DNA of 64,000 nucleotides, taken from assembly GCF_042477335.2 (NCBI RefSeq), contig NC_091246.1, positions 209,993,501-210,057,500 on the forward strand, read 5' to 3'. Numbering within the stretch: position 1 is the first letter of the stretch; every line of letters starts with the position of its first letter. The position numbers were made by a program, and so were the translations under genes. Shown here piece by piece: positions 42,311 through 54,825 of this stretch. The notes below the pieces were generated by a model. The model was not told the DNA's origin. It made no database searches and saw only the letters and a list, made by a program, of their open reading frames with translations. Origin of the DNA: Ovis canadensis. Its lineage: Eukaryota; Chordata; Mammalia; Artiodactyla; Bovidae.

Positions 42311-42725
42311 TATCATGTATGGATGTGACAGTGAAAAAAGCTGAGCACCGAAGAATTGATGCTTTTGAACTGTGGTGTTGGAGAAGACTCTTGAGAGTCC
42401 CTTGGACTACAAGGAGATCCAACCAGTCCATTCTGAAGGAGATCAGCCCTGGGTGTTCTTTAGAAGGAATGATGCTAAAGCTGAAGCTCCAGTACTTTGG
42501 CTACCTCATGCGAAGAGCTGACTCATTGGAAAAGACTCTGATGCTGGGAGGGGTTGGGGGCAGGAGGAGAAGGGGATGACAGAGGATGAGATGGCTGGAT
42601 GGCATCGCTGACTTGATGGACGTGAGTCTGAGTGAACTCGTGATGGACAGGGAGGCCTGGCGTGCTGCGATTCATGGGGTCGCAAAGATTCGGACACGAC
42701 TGAGCGACTAACTGAACTGAACTGA
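42311..42725 (+). mobile_element. BovB 3'-end fragment
   Basis: Starts in the RT C-terminal region ('atcatgtatggatgtgaca') and ends GAACTGAACTGA. An open frame at 42283-42579 carries the conserved [19 protein letters not shown] block but is only a C-terminal scrap. Confidence 0.92.
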
Positions 42726-42729
42726 TAGT

Positions 42730-43345
42730 GACTGTAGGAAGTAGTAAGATATACTTGTATTGACTTTGCTTTGTATTTTAATACTTGTTTTTGCTTCTGG
42801 ACTTTGATTTTATTTCTTTAAAAGAATCTTTGTTTTTTAGAATTCTGAAGTTGTAAGAAAAAATCATTAAATATTTCTATAGGTAATAAAGTATAGAAAA
42901 TAAAAAGATCCATTCCCTCTTTACTTTTTCTCTAATCCCATTCCCTAAATACAACCAGTGTTACTAGTTTGGTGTATTTCATACTTTTTTTGTATGTGCT
43001 ATAAATAAATATATGGATATAATGAGATTTTATTTTTTAAACAAAGGTAGAATCATTATGTACTGTATAACACAGATTTTGTGATTATCATACAGGATTG
43101 TTCTATAAGTAAAATCATTTGTTCAAAGCTTGCACATTTAAAAATTTTGATACCAAGTTTGAAATTTCCTGTCAAAAGATGGTAGCAGTTTTCATTTCCA
43201 CCAATGGCATATCAAATATACATTCTTATACATTTTCCAAATATTTTATAATGTGAGTTTTTAAATAATTTTTTTGGCCAAAGCCAAAGCATTGTGTTTG
43301 TTTGTTTGCAGTGTTTTCATTGTTAGTGAAGCCAAGCTTTATATT
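42730..43345. other. Intronic stretch without recognised features
   Basis: AT-rich. No gene or nameable repeat. Confidence 0.35.
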
Positions 43346-43348
43346 TGT

Positions 43349-43900
43349 TTGAAAATTTTTATTGGAGTATGGTAAATTTACAATGTTGTATTAGTTTCAA
43401 GTGAACAGCAAAGTGAATACATATATCCAGCCTTTTTTCTTTAAGATTCTTTTTCCATATTGGAAATTACAGAGTGTTTTTTTCCATATAGGAAATTACA
43501 GGGTATAGGCCATTACAGAGTATTGAGTAGAGTTCTCTGTGCCATAATGCAGGGTCTTATTAGTTATCTATTTTGTATGTAGTAGTATGTATACATCAGT
43601 CCCAATCTTCCAATTTATCTCCTCCCTTTATCCCCTGGTAACCATGTTTGTTTTCTGCACTCATGACTCTACATCTGTTTTATAAAGAAGTTTATTTGTA
43701 CCCCCTGTTTTTTTTAGACTCCACATATACACAATATCATATATTTCTGTGTCTGACTTTATTCAGTGTGACAGTCTCCATCCATGTTGCTGCAACATGG
43801 CATTATTTTGTTCTTTTTTATGGTTGAGCAATATTCCATTGTGTATATGTACCACACCTTCTTTATCCATTCCTCTCTTGATGGACATTTAGGCTGCTTA
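43349..43900 (-). repeat. L1 3'-end fragment
   Basis: 'ttggagtatggtaaatttac', 'gtgaacagcaaagtgaatac', 'ccatccatgttgctgcaac', 'tccattgtgtatatgtacc', 'tcttgatggacatttaggc'. It holds a small internal duplication of 'ccatat.ggaaattacag' at about 43455-43503. Confidence 0.82.
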
Positions 43901-44239
43901 AGCCAAGTTTCTTTTTGTATGCTTACTGGACAATTAACGGTTCTCTTGAATTATGTGTTCAGGCATCAGATTAATTTTTCTGATTTATTTCTTTTTTTAC
44001 TAGTTTTAGGGTGATATTAATATTAGAAAATGATTTTATGCAATTAGAACTGTTTATTTTTGCTTTTTGAGTTCTGGGTTTGTGTTATCTTAGAAAAGCC
44101 GTTAATATATCCACAGTTACCAAAAATTTTATCTTATAGTAGGTGAATCTGTAGTTGTTTTCTTTTTAATGTTTAGATATTTTAATCCACCTGGAACTGT
44201 TCTTTGTGTTGTATGTACATTTATTAACTCAATAACGTG

Positions 44240-44380
44240 GTAGATATGTATTATCCTCATTTACAGATAAGCAGTTTTAGGCACAGAAAAATTAAGAAAC
44301 TTCCCCAAAGCAATATAGTGAACAAGTGATAAGGAGAATATAGACATGGACAGCTCATACTCTTAACTGCTGCACTCTAC
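44240..44380 (+). repeat. MIR-type remnant
   Basis: 'tattatcctcatttacagat' and 'actcttaactgctgcactctactgc' are MIR core and 3' end text. Confidence 0.6.
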
Positions 44381-44384
44381 TGCT

Positions 44385-46435
44385 TCTTATATAGCCAAAT
44401 TGTCTTTTATTCAGTGAATTCCAAGTAGAGAAAGTATTTTGTTTGGGTTGTGAAGAGCATCATTAAGGGGCAGGTTATTTGGAATGTATAGAATGTACTT
44501 CTGCTAACTTGTAGATTTTTTTGCTTGTCCTGATAAATAGGTGACTAATATCAGTTGCTTACAATGCCTCAGCATCGGCACCCAGACATTTTAGCTCTCA
44601 TTTAGCACCTTACCTATTACTTTAATTTAAAAGTTTCTAAGAACTCTAGTTGTTTGGGTTTCTAACTTAAAAGTTGAGGGAGCATCGAGTAAGTCAATTT
44701 ATGACTGATATCAATGTCTTAAAATGCCTCAGCATGTATATTCATTTAATGTATTCTGAACGAGTTTGAGTTAGAACCTGTTCTTTGCAGTACCAGATAC
44801 ATTGTGTGGAAATACGTTACACTAAGTGTAATACTTTTGTCATTCTAGTTTTCCATTCCAGTGGTCATATTTCACAGGAGTGGTACAAATGTAGAAAAGA
44901 ATAGTGGTAGAAAAACGTGAGGGGACAGGTCTGGGGGGAGTCTGAGGGAAGGGAGAAAAAGTAATTTACTTAATTTCCTCTTAAGTAAGAGGAAACTGTC
45001 TGTCTTTCTCCACCCAAACTTCCCCAGCTTGGTCTTGCGTTCTCTCTCTGAATTAGTATAGGCTCCAAAGCAGCATACCATTCTTTGTGTAAGCTCCTCT
45101 AGGTTTGTGAATTCGGATATTTTTAAACAGTAGCCATGATATTGGAAAGTTTGGGAGCAAAGAATTGTATTTGAAAAGATAATTCTGAACAATTAAATGA
45201 ATGACTATCAGAAGGAAGTTAATACAGTCATGAGTACTAAAATTACTGTGTGTTTGTTTATCATCTTGTCACTTAGGTGAACTGATTGCTGAAATCTTCT
45301 CAGCCCGTTGTACTTATTTCGGTCACTAATTATAGAATTTGTTGTTTAGAAGATTGCATCTAGTTAAGGTGTTTGGAGAGAAGAGTCCTGTGAGATTCAA
45401 CTGAGTCATATCCTCAGTAATTATCTTGAGAATTGTGTTGGAGAAGCAGTGAATTTCTGCAGCTTATGAATATTTCATTATTGTTAAAGGAACCTGTTGT
45501 GTAAGATTTACCTCCTCCCAAAAATGTGACATTAATAATGTAATACTTGAATAAAAAGAATTTTATTGAGGGTAGCATCTCTCAGTAACCAAATGTGTGG
45601 TAAACATAGGTGTGAGACAACCGTGAGGGTCAGGGACTGAGGCTCAGAGGCCTAGTCAAGTGGCCTAGACTGTACAAAAAAGAGGAGGAGGGGAAAGTTC
45701 AGCTATCTGAGTAGTCCTTTGTCTTTCCTGTGGCCACTGAGTTTTATATTCGATTGATGGTCATCCTCCTAAGCCCCTAGTGGTGAAGTGTGATGAAGGC
45801 TGAGGTTATTTGATGTGTTATATTCTGTCTTGTTCACCATTGGCCCATGTGCTATACTGAGCTCTAGAGTCTTGAAATCTGGCTAATGGCTTACCATCCC
45901 TGTGGGTTGTAAGAGGAGTATAGATAGTTAAGGAGGTAACCATAAAAGTAGCAATCCAGAAGAGAGAGACAGACATATGGAAGAGCTCACTGATACTGTT
46001 TAGGATTGCATTTCTCACGTACATTCCTCCTACTACTTTTATTCTTGATAGTTGGAGTTTTTGAGGTATCTAGCAACATTTGCTTTGATGACAGAATTTA
46101 AATCAGGTAAGAGGAAGCACTTAAAATGAAAAGCAAGTAGCAAAAGAAAGCAGAGGGTGTCATAAACCAATATAGGAAGAGAAGCCCCGTTTTAATCATT
46201 TGGTAATGTATTATATGATAAATACTAAATAATTCATCAGAGATATTGTACATTTGATTTTTTTTTAAACAGATAGAACCACAGTATATCTCTTTGATTG
46301 GAGTGCCTTATAGTTTTCTTGAGCAAGAAAGTTTTATTGATATTTTAAATCTTTCCAGTGAGTAACATTTCCCCTAAAAAATACTGTTTCACTAAACCTA
46401 AGAACTTTTTTCTTTTTTGCAAATAGGAAACCTAA
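44385..46435. other. Intronic stretch, mostly unique
   Basis: A 33-base imperfect direct repeat lies at 44543-44575 and 44703-44735. Otherwise no gene or transposon recognised. Confidence 0.4.
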
Positions 46436-46439
46436 GAAC

Positions 46440-46597
46440 ATTTTAAAAGTAATTTTTAAATTTTTAATTGAAGAGTAATTGCTTTCCAGTATTGTGTTGG
46501 TTTCTACCAAATATGAACATGAATCAGCCATAAGTTTACTCATGTCCCCTCCCACTTAAACATCCTCCTGCCTCCCTCCCCATCCTACCCTTCCGGT
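46440..46597 (-). repeat. Ruminant L1 3'-end fragment
   Basis: 'gagtaattgctttccagtat', 'tgtgttggtttctaccaaa' and 'cctccctccccatcctaccc' match the same L1 end as at 11275. aaacctaagaac occurs at 46428-46439 and 46598-46609, a likely target duplication. Confidence 0.65.
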
Positions 46598-46611
46598 AAA
46601 CCTAAGAACTT

Positions 46612-47145
46612 TTGATCTATAATTTCATGTAAGCAGGTAACAGTAGTAAGAGAAAATGATTTTCTGGTTTCAGTGTTTAATGATGACATTTCTGTAGAGA
46701 AAAGCACTGATAATTTAAGTTCAGAATTCTTCATATTACATCTTTAGAGATTTTTCTTTTCATTATTTTTGGGGAAATGTTTCATTTAGCTCTTTTCTAA
46801 TTACATGTGAAAAGATAAAACTGGTGCTAAAATAAAAGGGCTGTATGTGGAGCAAATTATATGCTGTAATGTACCCAGTGTTGCCAAGGAGGCCATTTAG
46901 CTATCCAGGGAGGCAACTCAGCCTAGTGCTTTTCTATAGGGAAACTGTTAAAATAGGTTTGAAGACATCATAGGCTTAAGGAGAAGGCAAGTGTGAAACA
47001 CTCCTGAAATGAACCAAGATCAAAGACTCACCTGCTGAGTTTTGAATATTATTATGGTTTTCCTATATTTTCTGGCCTTTGAGCACCATTTAAAAGTATT
47101 GAAAGGAGATATTGAGCAAAATATGTAGGAGACCTTACATTCTGT
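46612..47145. other. Intronic stretch without recognised features
   Basis: No gene or nameable repeat seen. Confidence 0.35.
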
Positions 47146-47149
47146 AATC

Positions 47150-47790
47150 TAGTTTTTACCTGTTGTATTTATGAAAATTAGGTTAGGTTAAGAGACCATG
47201 AACAAGGCATCTAGATTTCTGCCTCTAATGGCACTTACTTGTCCAGAAGATAGATCATAAGTAAGTAGTAAATACGTAAATGCTCAAGTAAATACGTAAA
47301 TACGTAAATGCCCAAGACAGAGATTATGGTAAATGTCAACAGGGCTATATTTAAAGGGTTAAGGTGGTTAATGAAGCCGTCCATACAAGGTAACTTCTGA
47401 AGAATTAAAATGAGTCAAATTTGTGAATAATTGCTGGAAGAAGATCAGACAGTCCAAAGGCTGGAAGGTGGGAAAGAGTTTGGTATTTTACAACCAAAAA
47501 GGAAACTGATGTGGCCTAGAGTATAGTAACTAGGGAGAGAGAGCAATGACAAGGGGTTAGGTAGGCAGCCAGGAGCTAAATCATGTGGGGCCTTTTAGGC
47601 CATGGTGGAAGATGAAGAGTTTGAATTTTAGTCTAGAAAGATGAGAAATGCTATTGAAAGAGTTTAAGCAGGTCAATTCATGATCTAATTTTTATTTTTC
47701 AGTGATGACTTTGGCTTCTATGTGGAGAAAGATTAGAGAGGAGAAATCAGAATCCTGGTTAGGCAGTTGTAGTAGTCCAGCTGGACAGGG
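47150..47790 (+). repeat. Ancient mammalian repeat, family not named
   Basis: 'ggagctaaatcatgtggggcc', 'gaagagtttgaattttagtc', 'gagtttaagcaggtcaattc' and 'ggcagttgtagtagtccagc' form a series seen in a widespread old mammalian element. A local tandem of 'aaatacgtaaatg'-like units sits at 47268-47312. Confidence 0.45.
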
Positions 47791-47794
47791 GAGA

Positions 47795-50230
47795 TGGCAG
47801 GTTGCATTTTTCCCCCTGGTACTGTCAGGTTACATTTTGGTATCATTACACATCTTCCTTCTGTTGTATACTGTTTTCTAAATAGCAGGTACCATTTCTT
47901 GGATTTGGAATGTACAGTTGAATTAGTTTTAAAAACCTGTTTCCCTCAAACATTTATTTTAGAGATCTATGTTGTTTAAAATTTTCAGGAAGCACTACAA
48001 ATATGTATTAGTATTATCTGTATTTTTCATTTATTGGAAAAATGTAAACATGGAAAGTATTTTGCCTCAAGTAATGATTCAAAGAATAGGGGTAGAGTCC
48101 ATCTTCCTGGACTCCTTTATGATGCAGAAAATACAGACTAGAAGAATAATTGCTAGTCCCGTGGCCCTTTGTAGATCAGGACTTTCCTGTTTGTCCTGTT
48201 CTTAAGAAGTTTATTATTGCAATGTTTGGAGACTTGGGTCATATCTCATTTGTATTCTCATTTTAAGCACATGTAGTCTTTCTTTGCTCACATAGGTACA
48301 TAGTCTGTATTTCATCACTTTGAGATTTTTGTTGTTGTTGATATTCTTTCTCCCCATTATCACAGAGAAGTGCTCATTCATATGTCCTTAGTAGTTTTTT
48401 TTTTTGGTCAGGGTAGTTTTCTCATTCTTGGTTACATTCAAATAATACTGGAGGCTTCTAGTTTTTATACTTGGACTCTAGAATAGTTGGTGTGATTGCA
48501 GTCTATAGTGTCTCATCAAAATTTTTTTTCTGAACTAGACCTTAAATTATGAGCAATAACAGAATTTGAACAATGATTTTTCTTTTATAGTAAAGGGAAA
48601 ACTCCGTAAAGTAACAGAATAATTGGGGGCAGAATTAAGGTAGAATTTAAATGAAGTAAAGATTTTACAGCTAACTTCTGGAAGACATGACATAGCTGGC
48701 AGAGTCTGTTTTTCTAATTTGATACTCCAGCAGCAGAAGTTTACAGTAATTATTTTAATTTGTAGATATCTAAAAATTCACAGGAGATGTATCTTTAGTT
48801 GCTTTGCTCTCTTCTATTATTTAAAAACTAGTGGATGTACAGGGAGTATAAATTTAAAGAAAGGTTTTCCATCAGAGTTGTTTTTTTTTTTTAAAAACCT
48901 CTCAGAAGAAGCTTTTTTAGCTTACAATATCCCAACATGTTAAAATTCTTTTCTTATTTTCTCTACTGGAAATTTTCATATGCTTTCTTTAAAAATGATC
49001 TTGAACTAAGATAATTATTTACAAATTTAGTACTTTTCTGTGGGGAAGGAAGCAGCCTTACTATTCGTTTCTCAGACTTTTAATTTTGAAAAATATGGTT
49101 TTTGGTAAAGCATATTTAGACTCATAAAGAAAAACAGGTCTAAACAAATTGCAGATTACCTTTTAAGAGCTACATGCTGTCCATATTTGACTTTCTAAGG
49201 TATATTGTAAATGCATAAATCGTTAAGTATGATGAATTTTCACCAAGAAGTTTTCACCTACTGAAAACACACATAGTAATCAGTACCCTGTACAGTAACA
49301 GAACTCCAGAAGCCCTGTTGTGCCTTTTCTGTCACCATCCTGACCTGTGATACTGTGGCTTTGTATTTAATGTAGGCTGAATGGTAATTATTAACTTTGG
49401 TACTCATCACACTGTTCTGCACTTATTGAAGTACTAATGTTTAGTTTTTCTACTAATTTAGTCTTATATTAAAATTCTTCCTGAACTTGTATTAATAGGC
49501 AAAAGCAATTAACTGTGTTTCCTTAATTTTAGAATTTTTTTTGACAAAGAGGTATATTTATTAATATAGGACATTTGTGAGCGATGTAAGCAGACAGGCA
49601 ATGGGGCTCTGCCAATTTCAGGGTAATATTGACTAGTTATCCAACTTTTCCCCCCTGTTAACTTTCTTTTCTTCATTTTTCTATTAGCCTTACAGTTACT
49701 GCAGTTATTTCTGTACTTACTTGACAGTTGAACATGTTATTTAGCTCTCTTCCTGGGGATGAGGGACATAAACAGTTGCAGAGTTTCTACTAAAAGGAAA
49801 CAAAATGGGCATAATGGACTATTTGATTGATTTTGAAAATATGAAGCAAAACCTGAAGGTTAGTAATTAACATCAGATAGAACCAAGCAGATAGAAGGAA
49901 AAAAGGCCTGTTTCTTAAATTTCCCATAGTTTCAAAGTTCCTGGAGATCAGTGTTTGGGAGACTTCTGAGGGAAGTAAAGCAGTAAGAGTAAAGAATACA
50001 CACAAATAGTCAGTTGTTGCTTAACAATGGCAAAAATTTCACATTTCCACAGGGTATAAAAATCTGACAATTTTGCAGGTGAATAAAGCTTAGTTATTTT
50101 TTGTTTTAAATTGTTTTACTTTAGTCAGAAGATTTCCCCCTAATTCACAGTTTTAAAAAGACCTGAGATCCCATTCTCAAAGTGATATTTCATTATGGTT
50201 TATGTAGCTCATTAAGTCACCCCTTACCTG
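47795..50230. other. Intronic stretch without recognised features
   Basis: About 2.4 kb of AT-rich DNA with no gene or transposon I can name, the longest such gap in this half of the window. Confidence 0.4.
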
Positions 50231-50233
50231 TAC

Positions 50234-50418
50234 TGGGCTTCCCTGGTGGATCAGTGGTAAAGAATCTACTTGCCAAGCAGGAGACATGGGTTTGATCCTT
50301 GGGTTAGGAAGAAGAGGAATTGGCAACCCACTCCAATATTGTTGCCTGGGAAAGTCTTTGGACAGAAGAGCCTGGCTGGCTTCACATTTGGACATAACTT
50401 AGTGACTAAACAACAACA
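50234..50418 (+). mobile_element. Bov-tA SINE, diverged
   Basis: 'gggcttccctggtggatcag' head and shortened body ('ggcaacccactccaatattg'). Several internal deletions; ends near 'gtgactaaacaacaac'. Confidence 0.88.
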
Positions 50419-51141
50419 TGCCTACACTGCTCACCAAACAACCTGTGGATTTCAGTCAGGCAGGGTTTAATAGGGTATTTGTCTTTCTCTAACTTTTATT
50501 ACTTAGCATAATACCGTCTAAGTCCATTCATGTTGTAGCAAATGGCAAAATTTCATTCTTTTCTAATGGCTGACTAGTATTTCATTGTATGTATTTTCTA
50601 CATATTTTTTTAATCCATTTATCTGTCGATGGGCCCTTACATTGCTTCTATATTTTGGCAAATGTGAATAATGCTGCTATGATATTGGGGTGCATGTATC
50701 TTTTCAAATTAATGGGTTATTTTTATTTTTCAGATAGATACCCAGGAATGGAATTGCTGGCTCATATGATGGTTCTCTTTTTAGTGTTTTGAAAAACCTG
50801 CATCATGTTTTCCACGGTGACTGTACCAATTTACATTCCCATCAGCAGTGTACAGGGTTCTCTTTTATCCATATCCTTCTCAACATTTGTTACCTATATT
50901 CTTTTTGATGATAGCCATTCTGACAAGTGTGAGGTGATGTCTCATTGTAGTCTTGATTTGCATTTCCCTGAGGATTAATGTGGTGTTGAGTATTTTTTCG
51001 TGTTCTTTTTGGCCATCAGCATTTCCTTCTTGGAAACCTGTGTGTTCAGGTTTTCTGCTCATTTTTAGTGGCAGAAGCGTTTTTTGTTTTTTTAATGTTG
51101 AGTTGTATGAGCTGTTTATATGTTTTGTATGTTAACCTCTT

Positions 51142-51504
51142 TTTGTGGTTCAGTTTCTCAGTCATGTCTGACTCTTTGTGACCCCATGGACTGCAGCATT
51201 CTAGGGTCACCTGTCCTTCACCATCTCCTAGAGCTTACTCAAACTCCGTCACTTACATCACCCATGAGTTGGTGATGCCATCCAGCCATCTCCTCCATTT
51301 TCCCCTTCTCCTCCTGCCATCAATCTTGCCCAGCATCAGGGTCTTTCCTAATGAATCCGTTCTTCGCATCAGGTGGCCAAAGTATTGGAGCTTCAGCTTC
51401 AGCATCAGTCCTTCTAATGAAAATTCAGGATTGATTTCCTTTAGGATTGACTAATTTAATCTTGCAGTCCCAGGGACTCTCAAGAGTCCTTTCCAACACC
51501 ACAC
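51142..51504 (-). mobile_element. BovB 3' fragment with perfect 10-base TSD
   Basis: From 'ttcagtttctcagtcatg' to 'ttccaacaccacac'. ttaacctctt is duplicated at 51132-51141 and 51505-51514. Confidence 0.93.
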
Positions 51505-51871
51505 TTAACCTCTTATTCATCATATTACTTGAAAATATTTTCTCCCATTCAGTAGATTGTCTTCTTGTTTTGTCAGTGGTTTCCTTTGCTGTGAAAAAGC
51601 TTTTAAGTTTAATTAGGTCCCATTTGTTTAATTTTGCTTTTATTTCCTTTGCTTTCAGAGTCAGATCTAAAAAAATATTGTTATAATTTATATCAAAAAC
51701 TGTTCTGCCTATGTTTTCCTCTTGGAATTTTATGGTTTCCTGTCATAAATCTTTATCAGGGTTGATCTTGGATATTTAAAATTTACTTTTACCAGGATAA
51801 TTAATATTTGAAGAAATAGCCATCATTTAAAATACCTTAAAGATGATTTTTGATGAATAGTAGGCATGTAT

Positions 51872-52850
51872 GCAGGTCAGGAAGCAACAGTTAGAACTGG
51901 ACATGGAACAACAGACTGGTTCCAAATAGGAAAAGGAGTATGTCAAGGCTGTATATTGTCACCCTGCTTATTTAACTTATATGCAGAGTACATCATGAGA
52001 AACACTGGGTCTGGATGAAGCACAAGCTGGAATCAAGATTGCTGGGAGAAATATCAATAAGCTCAGATATGCAGATGACACCACCCTTATGGCAGAAAGT
52101 GAAGAAGAACTAAAGAGCCTCTTGATGAAAGTGAAAGAGGAGAGTGCAAAAGTTGGCTCAAAACTCAACATTCAGAAAACTAAGATCATGGCATCCGGTC
52201 CCATTACTTCATGACAAATAGATGGGGAAACAGTGGCAACAGTAGCTGACATTATTTTTCTGGGCTCCATAATCACTGCAGATGGTGATTGCAGCCATGA
52301 AATTAAAAGATGCTTACTCCTTGGAAGGAAAGTTATGACCAACCTAGATAGCATATTAAAAAGTAGAAACATTCCTTTGCCAACAAAGGTCCATCTAGTC
52401 AAGGCTATGGTTTTTCCAGTGGTCATGTATGGATGTGAGAGTTGGACTATAAAGAAAGCTGAGCGCTGAAGAATTGATGCTTTTGAACTGTGGTGTTGGA
52501 GAAGACTTGAGAGTCCATTGGACTGCAAGGAGATCCAGCCAGTCCATCCTGAAGGAGATCAGTCCTGGGTGTTCATTGGAAGGACTGATGCTGAAGCTGA
52601 AACTCCAATACTTTGGCCAACTCATGCGAAGAGTTGACTCATTGGGAAAGATCCTGATGCTGGGAAAGATTGAGGGTAGGAGGAGAAGGGGACGACAGAG
52701 GATGAGATGGCTGGATGGCATCACTGACTCAATGGACATGGGTTTGGGTAGACTCCGGGAGTTGGTGATGGACAGGGAAGCCTGGCGTGGTGCAATTCAT
52801 GGGGTCGCAAAGAGTCGGACATGACTGAGCAACTGAACTGAACTGAACTG
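51872..52850 (+). mobile_element. BovB LINE, 5'-truncated, 10-base TSD
   Basis: Starts in the RT region at 'gcaggtcaggaagcaac' and ends (GAACT)n GA. aggcatgtat is duplicated at 51862-51871 and 52851-52860. It still encodes YADDTTLM and C-terminal blocks, but in several broken frames with a stop in 'ggtcccattacttcatga'. Low divergence from copies 1, 2 and 8 suggests a younger subfamily. Confidence 0.95.
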
Positions 52851-53287
52851 AGGCATGTATCATTTGGATCTTTAGTCCATTTTGAGTTTATTTTTGTATA
52901 TGGTATTAGAGACTGTTCTAATTTCATTCTTCTTCATATAGCTGTCCAGTTTTTCCAGCACCTTCTGTTGAAGAAACTTTTTTCTGTCGTATATTTTTAC
53001 CTCCTTCATCATAGATTAATTGGCCATAAGTGCATAGGTTTATTTATGGGCTGTCTATCCTGTTTCATTGATCTCTGTGTCTGTTTTTGTGCCAGTACCA
53101 TACTGCTTTCATTATTGTAGCTTTGTAGTATAATGTGAAGTCAGGGAGTATGACTCTTTCTCAAGATTGAGTTTTTCTCTTTTGAACCTAGTTCTACTAC
53201 AAAAATAGTATTTATGTTAAAGGTGGGATTTAATTTAAATCCTCTATAAAAGTATGTTCTTATTCATAACCTTCATACATAATATTT

Positions 53288-53470
53288 TATTTATTTATTT
53301 GGCTGCGCTAAGTCTTTGTTGCTGTCTGCAGGTTCCAGAGCATATGTGCTCAGTAGTAGTGGCTTAGAGGCTTAGTTGCCCTGTAGCATGTGGGGTCTTA
53401 GTTCCCTGAACAGGGATTGAACCTGCATCCCCTGCTTTGAAAGGGGGATTCTTAACCAGGAAAGTCCTAG
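53288..53470 (-). mobile_element. CHR-like SINE with 12-base TSD
   Basis: 'tttatttggctgcgctaag' to 'cttaaccaggaaagtcc'. tacataatattt at 53276-53287 and 53471-53482. Confidence 0.88.
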
Positions 53471-53606
53471 TACATAATATTTACAACTAAGATGGAGAAG
53501 ACAGGTAAAGTGATTGAAAGTAAATCTTTATCAGGAGTGATCTTATGTATTTAAAATTTATCTTTACCAAGGAAGTTAATATTGAAAGAAATAGTCATCA
53601 CTTAAA

Positions 53607-54680
53607 ACTGAATATTCATTGGAAGAACTGAACTGAAGCTCCAATACTTTGGCCACCTGATGAGAAGAGCTAAATTATTGAAAAAGACCCTGATGCTCGG
53701 AAAGATTGAAGGCAAGAGGAGAAGGGGATGAAGCAACAGTTAGAACTGCACATAGAACAATGGACTGGTTCAAAATTGGGAAAAGAGCACGTCAAGGCTG
53801 TATATTGTCACCGAGCTTATTTACTTATATGCAGAGTACATCATATGGAATGCCAGGCTGGATGAATCAAAGGCTGGAATCAGGATTGCCAGGAGAAATA
53901 TTAAAAATGTCAGATAGGCAGATGATAGCATACTGATGACAGAAAGTAAGGAGGAACTGAAGGGCTTTTTGATGAGGTTAAGAGAGGAGAATGAAGAAGC
54001 TGACTTTAAAAATCACCATTCAAAAAACTAAAATCATGGCATCTGGTCCCATTACTTCATGGCAAATATTTGGGGAAAGAGTGGAAACTGTGTCAGGTTT
54101 TATTTTCTTGGTCTCCAAAATCACTGTGGATGGTGATTGCAACCATGAAATTAAGAGACACTCCTTGGAAAGAAAGCTATGACAAACCTAGACAGCATAT
54201 TAAAAAGTAGAAACATAATTTTTCCAATCAAGGTCTGTCTATTCAAAGCTATGGTTTTTCCAGTAGTCATATATGGATGTGAGAGTTGGATCATAAAGAA
54301 AGCTGAGCGCCAAAGAATCGATGCTTTTGAACTGTGGTGTTGGAGAAGACTTGAGAGTCCCTTGGACTGCACGGAAATGAAAGCAGTCAGTTTTAAAGGT
54401 AATCAATCCTGAATATTCATTGGAAGGATTGTTGCTGAAACTCCTATATTTGGGCTACCTGATGCCTAGAGCTGGACTCATTGGAAAAGATCCTGATGCT
54501 GGGAAAGAGTGAAGGCAAAAGGAGAAGGGGGTGCCAGAGATTGACATGGTTAGATAGCACCGTTGACTCAAGGGACATGAATTTGAACCAACTCTGGGAG
54601 ATGGTGGAGGGCCAGAGGAGCCTGAATTGCTACAGTCCATTGGGTTGCAAAGAGTTGGACACGACTTTGCGATTGAACTA
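53607..54680 (+). mobile_element. Old, rearranged BovB
   Basis: Two non-colinear pieces. 53607-53729 is a BovB 3' segment ('attcattggaagaactgaac' to 'gaggagaagggga'). It is followed at once by 53730-54680, which restarts earlier in the element ('gaagcaacagttagaactg') and runs to the end ('ggacacgactttgcgattgaac'). Both pieces are much more diverged than the neighbouring copies. No usable frame remains; YADD reads 'ggcagatgatag'. Confidence 0.85.
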
Positions 54681-54825
54681 CAAATTGGTGTCTGAGATAA
54701 TTTCTGTCCTTGAGATTTGAAATGGTTGTTCACGAGAAAAAAAAAGCCACACACACAAATACATAGACACAAATATTTTGAAGTAAAAATCAAATTATAT
54801 AGGTTCAAAACAAATTCTTTGATCA

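Larger units (their letters stand above)
50465..53170 (-). repeat. L1 element broken into three by two BovB insertions
   Basis: L1 ORF2/3' text is continuous across 50465-51141, 51505-51745 and 52861-53170: 'gtccattcatgttgtagc', 'gtgaggtgatgtctcattg', 'tttcctttgctgtgaaaaagc', then 'ccattttgagtttatttttg' and 'ttgtgccagtaccatac'. BovB pieces at 51142-51504 and 51872-52850 split it, together with a non-L1 stretch at 51746-51861. Confidence 0.85.

Noticed and set aside
44872..45192. 106-codon minus-strand frame
   Set aside because: No familiar motif, AT-rich surroundings and no evidence of splicing or retroposition. Chance frame.
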